A DNA stretch of 64,000 nucleotides from Akkermansiaceae bacterium (GCA_905181965.1 CAJIZY010000009.1:124001-188000), one strand, 5' to 3'; counted from the stretch's first letter, positions 49,633 to 59,830 are shown. Program-made: numbers and translations. The notes: generated by a model from the sequence alone, not told the origin.

Positions 49633-50565
49633 ATGAAAACACCATTCATCCTTACCTTCGGCCTCATTGGCTCTCTAATCGCAGATGACCAAACAATCGC
49701 CCCCCTTTTATTAGATCGTAATACCCCTTCAAGCGAATCGGGTGCAAAGCGAGCGAACAAAGACTTGGTAGATCAACTTCACATTCTAAGCATATCAGCC
49801 AGCTCAAAAGACGGGCTAGCTCCGGCTCTGGACCATATCTCAGCGACTCCATTTTCCGATAAAACCCAATACCACCTCTTCAACCCAACCCCCAACAATC
49901 TTCTCCGCGACCTTTCCCCGGATCGCCCCGATGCAACCGAATCACCCATTACAGTCGACGCAGGCCGTTATCAAGTTGAGACCTCCCTTTTTGACTATCG
50001 ACGCGACCAAGGCAACGAAACTTTTACCTATGGCCAGATCAACATGAAGGCCGGACTTACTCACAATGTCGACCTTCAGGCCGTCATTGATATCCGCTCC
50101 GAAACTCTCGGCGATTGGACCACCTTTGGAGATCTTACGATTCGTCTAAAATACAACCTCTGGGGTAACGATAGCGGCAACTCTGCTCTCGCCATTATGC
50201 CGTTTGTTACCGCACCCACCCGGAACGACGAATGGCAGAGCGGTATCATCGTCCCTTGGGCAACTGATCTTACTAATGATATTAGCTTTGGTCTCCAAGG
50301 TCAGCTCGACTTCGTCAACGACAATACCGGAACCGAAACAGAATTTCTATTCACCGCAGTAATCGGATACCCCATAATCGGAAACCTTGGTGGATACACC
50401 GAATATATCGGCGTTATCTCCGACGACCGCTACGAATCCTACTACTCTGGTGGCTTCACTTATGAGATTAACAAAAACTTCGTCCTCGACGCCGGAATTC
50501 AAGCTGGCCTGAACAGCGACTCGGAAGACTTCGGTTGCTTCACTGGATTCACCACACGCTTCTAA
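49633..50565 (+). CDS. Outer-membrane beta-barrel (transporter family), inside the metal operon
   Basis: A 310-residue exported protein (MKTPFILTFGLIGSLIADD) of the transporter/MetA-like beta-barrel family: the signature RPDATESPITVDAGRYQVE starts the barrel and strands alternate to a C-terminal Phe (GFTTRF). It lies between the permease-repressor fusion and the second permease, with gaps of 24 and 12 bp, so it is likely co-transcribed. It could give the metal a pore through the outer membrane; not shown. Confidence 0.85.
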   Translation: MKTPFILTFGLIGSLIADDQTIAPLLLDRNTPSSESGAKRANKDLVDQLHILSISASSKDGLAPALDHISATPFSDKTQYHLFNPTPNNLLRDLSPDRPDATESPITVDAGRYQVETSLFDYRRDQGNETFTYGQINMKAGLTHNVDLQAVIDIRSETLGDWTTFGDLTIRLKYNLWGNDSGNSALAIMPFVTAPTRNDEWQSGIIVPWATDLTNDISFGLQGQLDFVNDNTGTETEFLFTAVIGYPIIGNLGGYTEYIGVISDDRYESYYSGGFTYEINKNFVLDAGIQAGLNSDSEDFGCFTGFTTRF

Positions 50566-50577
50566 ATTCTTATACTT

Positions 50578-51494
50578 ATGGATTGGACCGCTAACGACTT
50601 TCACATCATTCTCGTCGGAGGATTATGCGCAATGGCGTGTGCGCTTCCGGGCACTTTCCTCCTCCTTCGACGCATGAGCATGATGGGCGACGCCATCAGC
50701 CATGCGGTTCTCCCCGGACTAGCTATCGCCTTCCTCATCTCAGGGTCCCGCGCTAATCTCTGGATGTTCCTTGGCGCGGCGATCGCCGGAATTCTCACCG
50801 CCCTTTTCACTCAATGGATCACCCACTTTGGCAAAGTCGAACGCGGCGCGGCGATGGGAATTGTCTTTACGACCCTCTTTGCAATCGGGCTTGTCCTGAT
50901 TCGCAAAGCTGCTGACCACGTTGATCTAGATGCCGGTTGTGTTCTTTATGGCGCCCTCGAGTATACCCCTCTAAATATGGTCACTCTCTTCGAGAATGAG
51001 ACCTCTTTCTTCGCCGTCCCCCGTGCCGCTCTCGTCATGGTGCCCTTCTCTTCAATGCCCTCGTCATCGGACTCTTCTACAAGGAGTTCACCCTTGCTTC
51101 CTTCGACCCCGCCCTCGCCCGCACTCATGGATTCCGCCCCATGCTCATGCACTATCTCCTCATGATCATGGTCGCGGTAACCACCGTCGCCTCATTCGAA
51201 GCCGTGGGCTCCATCATCGTCATCGCGATGCTCATCGTCCCACCGGCAACAGCTTTTCTCCTCACACGAAATCTCCCCACCCTGATCCTCGTCAGCCTCA
51301 TTGTTGCTGCCCTATCAGCTATCCTCGGACAAATAGCATCTCATATCCCACCCCTCCTCGGACTCCCCGACACCACAAGTTCAGGAATGATAGCGACCAC
51401 CGCTGGCTTCTTGTTCCTCCTTGCTTGGCTGTTCGGACCAGAGGGGTTGATTAAAAAACAATCCAAACAGCTTGAGGCACCGCAGTTTGACTGA
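50578..51494 (+). CDS. Second metal ABC permease (YtgD-like), one frame break
   Basis: A TroC-family inner membrane permease: GTFLLLRRMSMMGDAISHAV and GSIIVIAMLIVPPATAF. The frame changes by one near 51045, between VPRAALVMVPF and NALVIGLFYKEFTLASFDPA. The tail ends EAPQFD at 51494. It has no repressor domain. Last gene of the operon. Confidence 0.9.
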
Positions 51495-51545
51495 GCGGAC
51501 AGATCCGCACAGGTGTCTCCCTTATTCAGCTTACAGCATGCAGAA

Positions 51546-52769
51546 CTAGCGCTGTAGCTGGATCACTTTGATCAAAAACTTTAGTTCATCCATGGTTACC
51601 GAAAGCGGCGGCATGATGACAATTGTATTTAGAATTGGTCGAGTTAATACGCCACGCTCCCGAAGCTTCAGACAAAATCCCTCACCACATTCGCCAACAT
51701 CAAACCCGAGGATGAGACCAACCCGGCGAACCTCTTGAATCCACGGGATTTTCTTTAGCTCTCTTTCGAGATAGGCTCCTTTCTCTTCAATTCCTGCTAA
51801 AGTATTTTCGGATTCAAAAAGTGATAGATTTGCGAGAGCAACCGCGCACCCTAAGGCATTTCCAGTATAACTATGACCATAGAAGAAGGTTCTATCTGGA
51901 CCTTTAAAACCTTCATAAATTTCACACCTTGTCAGGGTCGCAGCAAGAGGCATCGTCCCACCAGTCAAACCTTTGGCCAGACAGAGGAAATCAGGGATAA
52001 CTTCCTCATTTTGACAGGCAAACATCTTACCAGTTCTACCAAAACCAGTCATCACCTCATCCAAGATCAAGTGGACACCATGCTGTGTCGTCCAAGCTCT
52101 CAGATCAGCCAACATTCCTTTCGGCCACAGACGCATTTGATTCACGCCTTGAATCAAGGGTTCGATCACAACTGCAGAAGCAGTCTCAACGACAACCTCT
52201 GGTAGCCTCTGCAAATCTTCTAAGGAACCGACGCGGTAAACATTCAATCCGGTTTCTCCATAACCTTTGATAAATCTCGAAACCCCACCTACTGAAGATG
52301 CGCCAAGAGTGTCGCCATGGTAGGCGTTCTCAAACGCAATAATTCCCGTCCGTTCCTTTTGTTCATTCTGCTGTCGCCATTGCAGAGACATCTTAAAAGC
52401 CACTTCAAGCGCTGTTGAACCATCGTCTGAAAAAAAACACCGTTCCAAACTATCCGGAAAAAAGGAGCAAAGTTTTTCAGCCAACTCACTAGCTTTGTCA
52501 TTTGCCAACCCTAAGTAAGAACTGTGGCAAAGCTTCGAGGCCTGATTCTGAATTGCTTCAACAATAACGGGGTGGCTATGACCATGAATATTTGTCCAAA
52601 TACTAGAATTAGCATCGAGGTAACGCTTCCCTTCAAAATCAAAAAGCCAACTCCCCTCACCTCGACAAATCACCACCGGAAGATCACTCTCCCAGCTTGC
52701 CTGGTCCGTAAAAGGGTGCCAGCAGTGAGCGTGATCCGCCAAGATCCACTTATTTACTCGGTCCTTCAT
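51546..52769 (-). CDS. bioA: Adenosylmethionine--8-amino-7-oxononanoate aminotransferase
   Basis: A 407-residue class III PLP aminotransferase of biotin synthesis, which converts KAPA to DAPA. It starts MKDRVNKWILADHAHCWHPF, the BioA-type start; PLP lysine lies in FLCLAKGLTGGTMPLAA, with LDEVMTGFGRTG and YHGDTLGASSV. HCWHPFT is the BioA signature. No other bio gene is near. The stop of the following small gene overlaps its start by 20 bp. Confidence 0.93.
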   Translation of the reverse strand: MKDRVNKWILADHAHCWHPFTDQASWESDLPVVICRGEGSWLFDFEGKRYLDANSSIWTNIHGHSHPVIVEAIQNQASKLCHSSYLGLANDKASELAEKLCSFFPDSLERCFFSDDGSTALEVAFKMSLQWRQQNEQKERTGIIAFENAYHGDTLGASSVGGVSRFIKGYGETGLNVYRVGSLEDLQRLPEVVVETASAVVIEPLIQGVNQMRLWPKGMLADLRAWTTQHGVHLILDEVMTGFGRTGKMFACQNEEVIPDFLCLAKGLTGGTMPLAATLTRCEIYEGFKGPDRTFFYGHSYTGNALGCAVALANLSLFESENTLAGIEEKGAYLERELKKIPWIQEVRRVGLILGFDVGECGEGFCLKLRERGVLTRPILNTIVIMPPLSVTMDELKFLIKVIQLQR

Positions 52770-53010
52770 TCGACTTACCCAGCATTTTGTCGACCTTCGC
52801 GATTAGATTCCATGAACAGCGCTTTCGCTGATACTTCCGCCACAAAACATCACGAAGAGCTTCCCAATTTTCTTTCGATGGCGGATCAAGTTTCCCCCAC
52901 CGATCATCTTCATCAGTCTTGGTATAAAGCTCAAAACGACCACCATGATAGTTGGCCCTCCAATAGCGTATTTCATCGCCATCTTCACCCCGCCATTGAT
53001 GCTTCGTCAT
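52750..53010 (-). CDS. Small conserved protein (unknown function)
   Basis: An 86-residue protein from MTKHQWRGEDGDEIRYWRAN. The middle has TDEDDRWGKLDPPSKENWEA and the end LRDVLWRKYQRKRCSWNLIA, which I recall as a family shared in Verrucomicrobia. No enzymatic motif. It overlaps the bioA start, so translational coupling is likely. Confidence 0.7.
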   Translation of the reverse strand: MTKHQWRGEDGDEIRYWRANYHGGRFELYTKTDEDDRWGKLDPPSKENWEALRDVLWRKYQRKRCSWNLIAKVDKMLGKSNEGPSK

Positions 53011-53159
53011 GCCGCTAGTCTTCTCACTTTTATTCAAAAACCAACTTTGAAATTTTCTTCCGCATTGAAACCCAGTCCTTAATCACCTCTAAGATGCGGA
53101 AACCACGAACCAACTCTACTGGCTTTCCCTCATAATCTGTTCTAGACTTAGGGTAATAC

Positions 53160-53906
53160 ATGTCGAAAAGAGATAGAAACACCGTCGGAATCTTCAGCCG
53201 CTTTCTTGATCTCCTTTATCCTGCAGTCTGCGAAATTTGCCAAGTCCCACTGAAACATGGATATTCTCTTTGCCAAGATTGCCGCAATGAAATTCCAAGA
53301 ATTATTTCACCATTTTGTAAAAAATGTGGCGAACCGTTTGACGGAAACATTAATGCCGAATTTCGTTGTCAAAACTGCGACGGATTAAAGGCCGATTTTT
53401 CCTTCGCTCGGGCATCACTTAGGGGATTAAGCCTCTCCTTTCGCCTCGTTCACGGGCTTAAGTATCAACGACAGTTTTTTCTCGCACGCGAATTAGCGTT
53501 ATTTTTAAAAGAGACTCTTGAGAAAGACCCTAGGTTTGCCGAATTCAAGAGTGCTATTTTGGTCCCTGTTCCTCTTTTCTGGCGGAGACAACAATGGCGA
53601 CAAGGTAACCAGGCCTATGAGCTGAGCCGAGAACTCTCCAGGCTCAGCGGCCACGAAAACATTGAAGCGATCAAGCGGATTCGCCCGACTAACACCCAAA
53701 CCAAACTCAACAGAAAACAACGACTTTCAAACCTTCGTGATGCCTTTCAAATAAGAAAAAAGCACGCATCCACCATCGCAGCGAGAAAGGTAATTATTAT
53801 CGATGATGTTTTTACTACAGGAGCGACAGCACACGAATGCGCCAGAATCTTAAAAGAGGATGGAAGGGTCAATGATGTCGCAGTCCTCACTCTCATCCGG
53901 GGATAA
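53160..53906 (+). CDS. comF: ComF-family phosphoribosyltransferase-like protein
   Basis: A 248-residue ComF: N-terminal zinc-ribbon (CEICQVPL, CQDC, CKKCGEPF, CQNC), then a phosphoribosyltransferase-like domain with the PRPP motif VIIIDDVFTTGATA. ComF is needed for natural transformation in some bacteria; in many others the role is unclear. Confidence 0.92.
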   Translation: MSKRDRNTVGIFSRFLDLLYPAVCEICQVPLKHGYSLCQDCRNEIPRIISPFCKKCGEPFDGNINAEFRCQNCDGLKADFSFARASLRGLSLSFRLVHGLKYQRQFFLARELALFLKETLEKDPRFAEFKSAILVPVPLFWRRQQWRQGNQAYELSRELSRLSGHENIEAIKRIRPTNTQTKLNRKQRLSNLRDAFQIRKKHASTIAARKVIIIDDVFTTGATAHECARILKEDGRVNDVAVLTLIRG

Positions 53907-54240
53907 AAAGACCCCACCGAAACCATCGAGATCGAGGCAGTGCCAGTAAGCATCGAATATCCAATTCAACCTTAGGAGAGATCTCTTGCGATACGCTCAG
54001 ATTCGATGATGATCAACATATGCGGGACGGATTAACTCTTCTCTCTTCGAAGGCGTCGCTTGGATTGGTGAAACGCCAAAAATATCAAAATTTTGAGCCA
54101 ATGACCCAGATGACTTCGGTCTTCGGTCCGCCTAGCTTTAAACTAACCGGTATTCAAGAGTCCTTGTCTCCTATCCGAGCGTTTTACTCTTTCAATCAAG
54201 AACCCATCAAATAATCAGGTCTGATCACCGTATTAACACC
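53907..54240. other. Gene-free gap between comF and folC
   Basis: About 330 bp. A 64-codon frame (54020-54214) is present, but its product has no known motif or coding bias that I can support. No tRNA or strong terminator was seen. Confidence 0.5.
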
Positions 54241-55431
54241 GTGAACTATCAGGAAGCGCTAGACTGGCTTTACGCCACTCAAACATTCGGCATCAAGCTG
54301 GGACTGGAAGGCCCAACTCGCTTGCTTCGTGAATTCCTCGCCTTCCCCTCTCACCGCACCAAAGTCATCCATGTGGCTGGAACCAATGGAAAGGGTTCAA
54401 CGTGCGCGATGATTGATGCCCTTGGCCAAGGCCTCGCACTCCGCAGCGGCCTCTTCACCTCGCCCCACCTGATCGACTATCGCGAGCGAGTGCGTGTCAA
54501 CGGCCTCGAAATCACCGAAGAAAAAACGGCATCCCTCCTCACTGAGCTTCGCGAACTCGTGGCTGATTGGGAGCATCATCCAACCTTCTTTGAACTGACT
54601 CTCGCGCTTGGCATGCGACACTTTCGGGACTCAGAATGCGACCTCATTGTCCTTGAAACTGGCATGGGGGGAAGACTTGATGCGACCACCGCGATCCCAG
54701 CCGATGTCTGCGTCCTTACCCCGATCGCCTTGGATCACACGAAATGGCTCGGTTCGACTATCACTGAAATTGCCCAGGAAAAGGCCGCAATTGCCCTCCA
54801 CGGAAAACCCCTCATCTCCGCGGCCCAAACTCCGGAAGCTCAGATCGAAATCGAACAGGTCGCGAACCAAGCGCGTGCGACGCTCTCTTTCGTCACCGAA
54901 CCTTTACTCGGCTACCACATTGCGATCCCAGGTGAGCATCAGCGATTCAATGCGAGTCTTGCCTGTGAGGCAATTATTGCGGCAGGTCACCATCTGAGCT
55001 ACGATGTGGTGCAGCATGCATTTTCTACCCTCCGCTGGCCGGGCCGATTCGAAGTCCTCGAATCAACCCTCATTTTAGATGCCGCTCACAATCCACACGC
55101 GGCGGAGGCTCTCGTGAAAACCTGGCAGACAGAATTTCCCAAAAAGAAGGCCTCCATTATTTTTGGGTCAGTGGAAGAGAAGGCAACTCACGGCATCCTT
55201 TCCAAACTCTCCGAAATTGCCGAGGAATTCCACTTTGTTCCCGTAAATTCTAAACGTGGGCTAGCTCCTGAAAGCCACGTAGTCAAAGTGAAGTCAGTAG
55301 TTCACTCAGATCTCGCTTCCGCATTGGATGCAACAATCGGTCGCACGACTCTACTAACCGGCTCACTCTTCCTTCTGGGAGAAGCTAAGGCACTCCTTTC
55401 AAAAAATAAATTTCGGACGACATCCCAGTAA
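54241..55431 (+). CDS. folC: Folylpolyglutamate synthase / dihydrofolate synthase
   Basis: A 396-residue Mur-ligase-family enzyme that adds glutamate to folates. GTNGKGSTCAM is the P-loop; LFTSPHLIDYRERVRVNG the folate loop region; LETGMGGRLDATTA the next; LDHTKWLGSTI and DAAHNPHAAEAL the later motifs. GTG start at 54241. Confidence 0.93.
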   Translation: MNYQEALDWLYATQTFGIKLGLEGPTRLLREFLAFPSHRTKVIHVAGTNGKGSTCAMIDALGQGLALRSGLFTSPHLIDYRERVRVNGLEITEEKTASLLTELRELVADWEHHPTFFELTLALGMRHFRDSECDLIVLETGMGGRLDATTAIPADVCVLTPIALDHTKWLGSTITEIAQEKAAIALHGKPLISAAQTPEAQIEIEQVANQARATLSFVTEPLLGYHIAIPGEHQRFNASLACEAIIAAGHHLSYDVVQHAFSTLRWPGRFEVLESTLILDAAHNPHAAEALVKTWQTEFPKKKASIIFGSVEEKATHGILSKLSEIAEEFHFVPVNSKRGLAPESHVVKVKSVVHSDLASALDATIGRTTLLTGSLFLLGEAKALLSKNKFRTTSQ

Positions 55432-55503
55432 ACACGGGGATTTAGGGTTATTCACAGGTTGCCGAGATTGCCAAGCCTCGGGCTTCTGGGGCAGAGTCCC
55501 ACC

Positions 55504-56949
55504 ATGGCGATTAAGGAAGACAAACCATCTTTTAAAGAAAAGGACGGCCCCAAACTTCAAGATGGAAAAAAGGATCAGCGTGATGAGCTGACTCCTCCAC
55601 CCCATGCCATTGGCCCCGAAAAAAGTGTCCTGAGTTCGATGATTCAGGATCCCGAGGAATACATTGGCCGAGCCGTCGAAGGACAATTGACTGCCGCCCA
55701 CTTTTACATGCCGTCCCATGGCAAACTTTTTCAGGTTCTCGTGGAGCACTTCGAATCAGGGAAAACTGTGGAGCTAGTTGCCCTATCACAGTATCTCATG
55801 GATCGTGACCTTCTCGATGGTATTGGGGGACCCTCCGCGATCACTGAAATCTACACCTTCGCCCCCACCGCTGCGCACTTCAACTCGCACCTCTCGATCG
55901 TAAAAGAGAAATTCATTCTCCGTAACATCATCAAATCTTGTACTGAGTCTATCACAACAGCCTACGATGATCCCGAAGACGTCCAAGAATTCCTCGACAG
56001 TGTAGAGCAAAAGGTGCTCGAGATTAGAGAAGCCAGCGAAACAACCGAAGAGATGGATGTGAAGACGGCCGTCAGCGAAGTCATGGTCTATCTTCAGGAA
56101 TTTCTGGCGGGTGACCGTGGGATCTCGGGGATGACGACAGGCTACGGCGAGCTCGATAAGATGATCAACGGCTTAAAAGCTCCAGATATGTTCGTCATCG
56201 CGGCACGCCCTTCGATGGGTAAAACCTCGTTTATGATGAATCTTATCGAGCATATTGCTATCACCTCAGACAAGCCCGCGATGGTGTTTTCATGCGAGAT
56301 GTCAACCGTGCAAATTGTCCAACGACTTGTCTTTTCCCGAGCACGTTTCGAATTTCAAAAACTCACAAAAGGATATCAACCTAATAAAGCTGATCTTAAG
56401 CGAATTAAGGACTCCTCCGAAGAAGTCGCTAAATCAAAGCTCTTCATAGACGACACCGCTGGTATTTCTATCAACGATCTTCGTGCGAAAGCTCGGCGTA
56501 AACACCGCGACGAAGGTATTAGTGTCATTGCGATCGACTACCTCCAGCTGATGAAATCGACTTCAAAGCAGGCCTCAAATTCCCGTGAAAGAGAAATCGC
56601 AGAAATTTCAGGCGGTCTCAAAGCACTCGCCAAAGAACTCAACGTCCCTGTCATCGTGCTAGCTCAGCTTAACCGTGGGCCCGAGGCGCGAACCGGCTCA
56701 TCACTCGGGGTTCCTCGAATGTCAGACTTAAGGGAATCGGGATCAATCGAGCAAGACGCCGACATGGTGGGACTCCTTTACCGGAAAGTTTACTACGCCG
56801 ATAATCAGGACGACCGCGACGAAGATGACGGTGAGGCTGAACTTGTTTTAGCCAAAAACCGAAACGGCCCCACTGGAAATATTCCTCTTACCTTCCTCCC
56901 CGCTCTTATGCGGTTCGAAACACGAGCATTTACTTCTGAACCTAGTTAA
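55504..56949 (+). CDS. dnaB: Replicative DNA helicase
   Basis: A 481-residue DnaB: N-terminal helical domain (GPEKSVLSSMIQDPE), linker, and RecA core with Walker A ARPSMGKTS, Walker B VIAIDYLQLM, and the late motifs QLNRGPEAR and SDLRESGSIEQDADMV. Start at MAIKEDKPSF (ATG 55504). Together with dnaG it gives primosome parts in the window, but far apart. Confidence 0.95.
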   Translation: MAIKEDKPSFKEKDGPKLQDGKKDQRDELTPPPHAIGPEKSVLSSMIQDPEEYIGRAVEGQLTAAHFYMPSHGKLFQVLVEHFESGKTVELVALSQYLMDRDLLDGIGGPSAITEIYTFAPTAAHFNSHLSIVKEKFILRNIIKSCTESITTAYDDPEDVQEFLDSVEQKVLEIREASETTEEMDVKTAVSEVMVYLQEFLAGDRGISGMTTGYGELDKMINGLKAPDMFVIAARPSMGKTSFMMNLIEHIAITSDKPAMVFSCEMSTVQIVQRLVFSRARFEFQKLTKGYQPNKADLKRIKDSSEEVAKSKLFIDDTAGISINDLRAKARRKHRDEGISVIAIDYLQLMKSTSKQASNSREREIAEISGGLKALAKELNVPVIVLAQLNRGPEARTGSSLGVPRMSDLRESGSIEQDADMVGLLYRKVYYADNQDDRDEDDGEAELVLAKNRNGPTGNIPLTFLPALMRFETRAFTSEPS

Positions 56950-57715
56950 ATGAGCTTCAAGCATTCTGTCTGTCGCTGGTGTTTCGAGGACACCCCGCTT
57001 CTCAAGCTTGCCGATTGGTGCCAAGAAATCGGAATCGAGGGAATCGATCTCCTTCATCCCGAAGAAGCCACACTTATCGCAGACCAAGGATTGGTTTGCC
57101 CTGTTACCGCAGCCCCTGAACACGAAAGTGGCCTTGGCTGTATCGAGAAAGCTTTCAATAACCCAGATCACCATGGAACTTTGCTAGCGATCTATCGCGA
57201 TCTTATCCCAAAGGCTGCCGAAGCAGGGATCCCAAACGTGATCACTTTTTCAGGAAACCGCGAAGGTCTTAGTGACGAGGAGGGCCTTGAAAACTGCGCC
57301 CAAGGACTTGAACCACTACTCGCTCTTGCTGAACAGCACGGCGTCACTCTAATCATGGAGCTCCTCAACTCAAAGGTGGATCACCCTGACTACCAGTGCG
57401 ATAACAGCGACTGGGGAGTTGCTCTTTGCGAGTTGATTCACCGAATTTCAAATTGCTCTATGACATTTACCATATGCAAATTTCAGAAGGTGATATCATA
57501 AGAACGATAACCGGTTTTCCTCATACTTTGAGCACTATCACACCGCTGGTTGCCCTGGCCGAAACGAACTCGATACCACACAGGAACTTTACTACCCCGC
57601 TATCATTCAAACAATCAAAGCAACCGGCTACACCGGCTTCCTCGCCCATGAGTTCGTGCCAACTTGGCCCGACCACAAATTAGCTCTGACTGATGCCGTG
57701 ACACGTTGTTCTTAG
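56950..57715 (+). CDS. hyi: Hydroxypyruvate isomerase, two frame breaks
   Basis: A TIM-barrel sugar isomerase that interconverts hydroxypyruvate and tartronate semialdehyde. Frame 1 reads [20 protein letters not shown], and [20 protein letters not shown] with a metal Glu. Near 57435 a shift gives [20 protein letters not shown] (Asp and His ligands). Near 57510 another gives [17 protein letters not shown] and [17 protein letters not shown]. One normal length protein (about 255 aa) results. It begins at the base after the dnaB stop. Confidence 0.88.
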
Positions 57716-57749
57716 TGTTGTAGGCAACCCTCTCTTTTTGAGCGAGCGA

Positions 57750-58823
57750 CTAAAGATCTTTTCGGCAAAAAAACCAGCCGGCGATACTCAGCATCACAAA
57801 GGAAAAAATACAAGAAGTCCCAATTGAATAAAAGATCGAATCATTTGGGGTGAGTTTATTCATCGCGTCTTCAAACTCACCTTCATTCTTGAGATCTTTT
57901 AAAACAGCGCCTCCACCAGCGGAAGCTAGCACTCCATCTAAAACGAGCTTCTTTTCAGCCGATGCCATGATCGGGGAATTTTTGGGAAAGAACGAATGGA
58001 TTATTCTTAGAGTCTCAATTCGGCCAAGAATTTGACGATCTCCTTCGGATTCGTTCATCTTCGATCTCTTCAATTTACCCTCTTCTCGCATCCCTTCTTC
58101 AGTCGGGGCTCCAACCTCGCTTGCAGCTCCCTCAGATATAGTAGGCTCGCCAAACTCAAAACTCTGAGAGGTTTGATAAGCCGCTTCTTGATACGAAATC
58201 GCCCAGTCGATCCCCGCCGAAATCCCCCAAACCAGCATTGTGAGCATAATAGAAGTCATCACGGAGCGCGTCATTACACCAAGTAAGACCATGAAAGAGT
58301 AAAGGTTAAGGAACACTAACAGGACGGCAGGAACATACCAAAAAACCGAAAAGTTCCAGACTCCGATCCTCCAACGAAATGCCACAAACACAATCACAAC
58401 GAACAATCCAACCTGGATAAAAACGAAGAATAAGCTTCCCGTCAGCTTTGCCAAAAACACCTGAAGTCGTGAAGGGACTTTTGTCATTAGCATGCCTGCC
58501 GGTCCCTCTTTCATGGCATCTGGGAAAATAGACGCACACGAAATCAGGGCTAATATGATCGCGATAAACGTCAACCAACCTCCTGCAATAAGGTTAGTGA
58601 AGATCATGATATAGACCACTTCTTGGACTAATCTTGTTCCGCTCCCACTGAAATCCGACTCAATATTTGTCGCACCAAAAAGGAAGCTAATCTCTTTCTC
58701 ATTAAACCCAATTGAAAGGAAAAGAGTTGCGACTACTACTGACAAGCCAACCGTCACCCAGAAAATAGTCTCTGATCTTAATCCCCGGTAAGACTCCAGA
58801 AGAAGTGTTAAGAATGGTTTCAT
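57750..58823 (-). CDS. ABC-2-type transporter permease
   Basis: A 357-residue permease with six membrane segments and a large outer loop rich in Glu/Ser (about residues 215-300). It overlaps the ATPase gene by four bases (ATGA), so the two are translationally coupled. Substrate unknown. Confidence 0.87.
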   Translation of the reverse strand: MKPFLTLLLESYRGLRSETIFWVTVGLSVVVATLFLSIGFNEKEISFLFGATNIESDFSGSGTRLVQEVVYIMIFTNLIAGGWLTFIAIILALISCASIFPDAMKEGPAGMLMTKVPSRLQVFLAKLTGSLFFVFIQVGLFVVIVFVAFRWRIGVWNFSVFWYVPAVLLVFLNLYSFMVLLGVMTRSVMTSIMLTMLVWGISAGIDWAISYQEAAYQTSQSFEFGEPTISEGAASEVGAPTEEGMREEGKLKRSKMNESEGDRQILGRIETLRIIHSFFPKNSPIMASAEKKLVLDGVLASAGGGAVLKDLKNEGEFEDAMNKLTPNDSIFYSIGTSCIFSFVMLSIAGWFFCRKDL

Positions 58824-59782
58824 GCTTGAGGGGTTTTTGGAGGTTGCGTTGAATTAGCTGGCAGCGGGGGCGGGGAAGACGTGCCACCCACCAGCCCAAT
58901 AAAGAGATCTTCGAGTGACTGACTTTTTAAACTAAGGTCGGTGACCACAAGGCCTTCTTTACGGATCCGATCAATGACAGGTTGGGCATCAAGAGCATTG
59001 GTCGAAGGCAATCTCACACTCCCACTTTCAACCTCTAGACCTCCATCCAAAAACTTTGAAACACTTTCCGCCGAAAGCTGACCTTCGAAACCAACAACAT
59101 AACCAGTTTTCTCGGTGCGCAATTCATCAAGCTTCCCCTCACCTAAAATTTCTCCTTTTGTCATGATCGCCACCCGATCAACAATCGGCTCCAACTCTGA
59201 AAGAATATGCGTATTGATAAAAATGGTCCGTCCTTCATCTCGAAGTTCACGAACGAGGCTTCGGAATTCTTTCCGTCCCGCGGGATCAACTCCATCGGTA
59301 GGCTCATCTAGAAAGATGATTTTTGGGTTACTTACGAGGGCCTGTGCAACACCAATCCGCTGCTTCATCCCCTTGGAGTAGCTCTTGATTTTCCGATGCT
59401 GCGAATCTGTCATCGAAACTTTTTCCAAAAGCATATCCGTCCTCTCTTTAGTCAAGGCCGAGGGCACATTCTGAAGGCCCGCAGCAAATTCGATAACCTG
59501 TCGCCCGGTAAGGTAGGGCGGAAACTGAGTGTGTTCCGGAAGCAGGCCCACCTGCTGAAGAGTCTTACGATCCCCAATCGGCTGATCAATAAAAATTTTT
59601 CCCTCTTGAGGTTCGTAGAATCTAGGTAACAGGTTAATTATTGTACTTTTACCAGCGCCATTGGGCCCCAAAAGCCCATAAACACAACCTTGGGGCACTT
59701 GCAGGTTGATCCCTTTCAGCGCTTCAATACCGCCCCGATAAGTTTTACGAATTCCTGATAGCTCCAAAACATAGTCACTCAT
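58820..59782 (-). CDS. ABC transporter ATP-binding protein
   Basis: A 320-residue ATPase of the ABC-2 exporter group: Walker [10 protein letters not shown], signature YSKGMKQR, Walker B IIFLDEPTDGVDP, and the switch His in NTHIL. The C-terminal part has a proline-rich end (SSPPPLPANSTQPP). Pairs with the overlapping permease. Confidence 0.93.
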   Translation of the reverse strand: MSDYVLELSGIRKTYRGGIEALKGINLQVPQGCVYGLLGPNGAGKSTIINLLPRFYEPQEGKIFIDQPIGDRKTLQQVGLLPEHTQFPPYLTGRQVIEFAAGLQNVPSALTKERTDMLLEKVSMTDSQHRKIKSYSKGMKQRIGVAQALVSNPKIIFLDEPTDGVDPAGRKEFRSLVRELRDEGRTIFINTHILSELEPIVDRVAIMTKGEILGEGKLDELRTEKTGYVVGFEGQLSAESVSKFLDGGLEVESGSVRLPSTNALDAQPVIDRIRKEGLVVTDLSLKSQSLEDLFIGLVGGTSSPPPLPANSTQPPKTPQA

Positions 59783-59830
59783 GATTGTTCGTCTGTTAAG
59801 TTAAGACGTTTGATCGTAACATCTTTTCCT

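Noticed and set aside
51527-51560. Inverted repeat between the metal permease and bioA as a terminator
   Set aside because: The stem is bulged, the loop is long, no T tract follows, and part of it lies in the bioA coding end.
54020-54214. 64-codon frame between comF and folC
   Set aside because: No motif, no ribosome site, no neighbour logic; I cannot support it as a gene.
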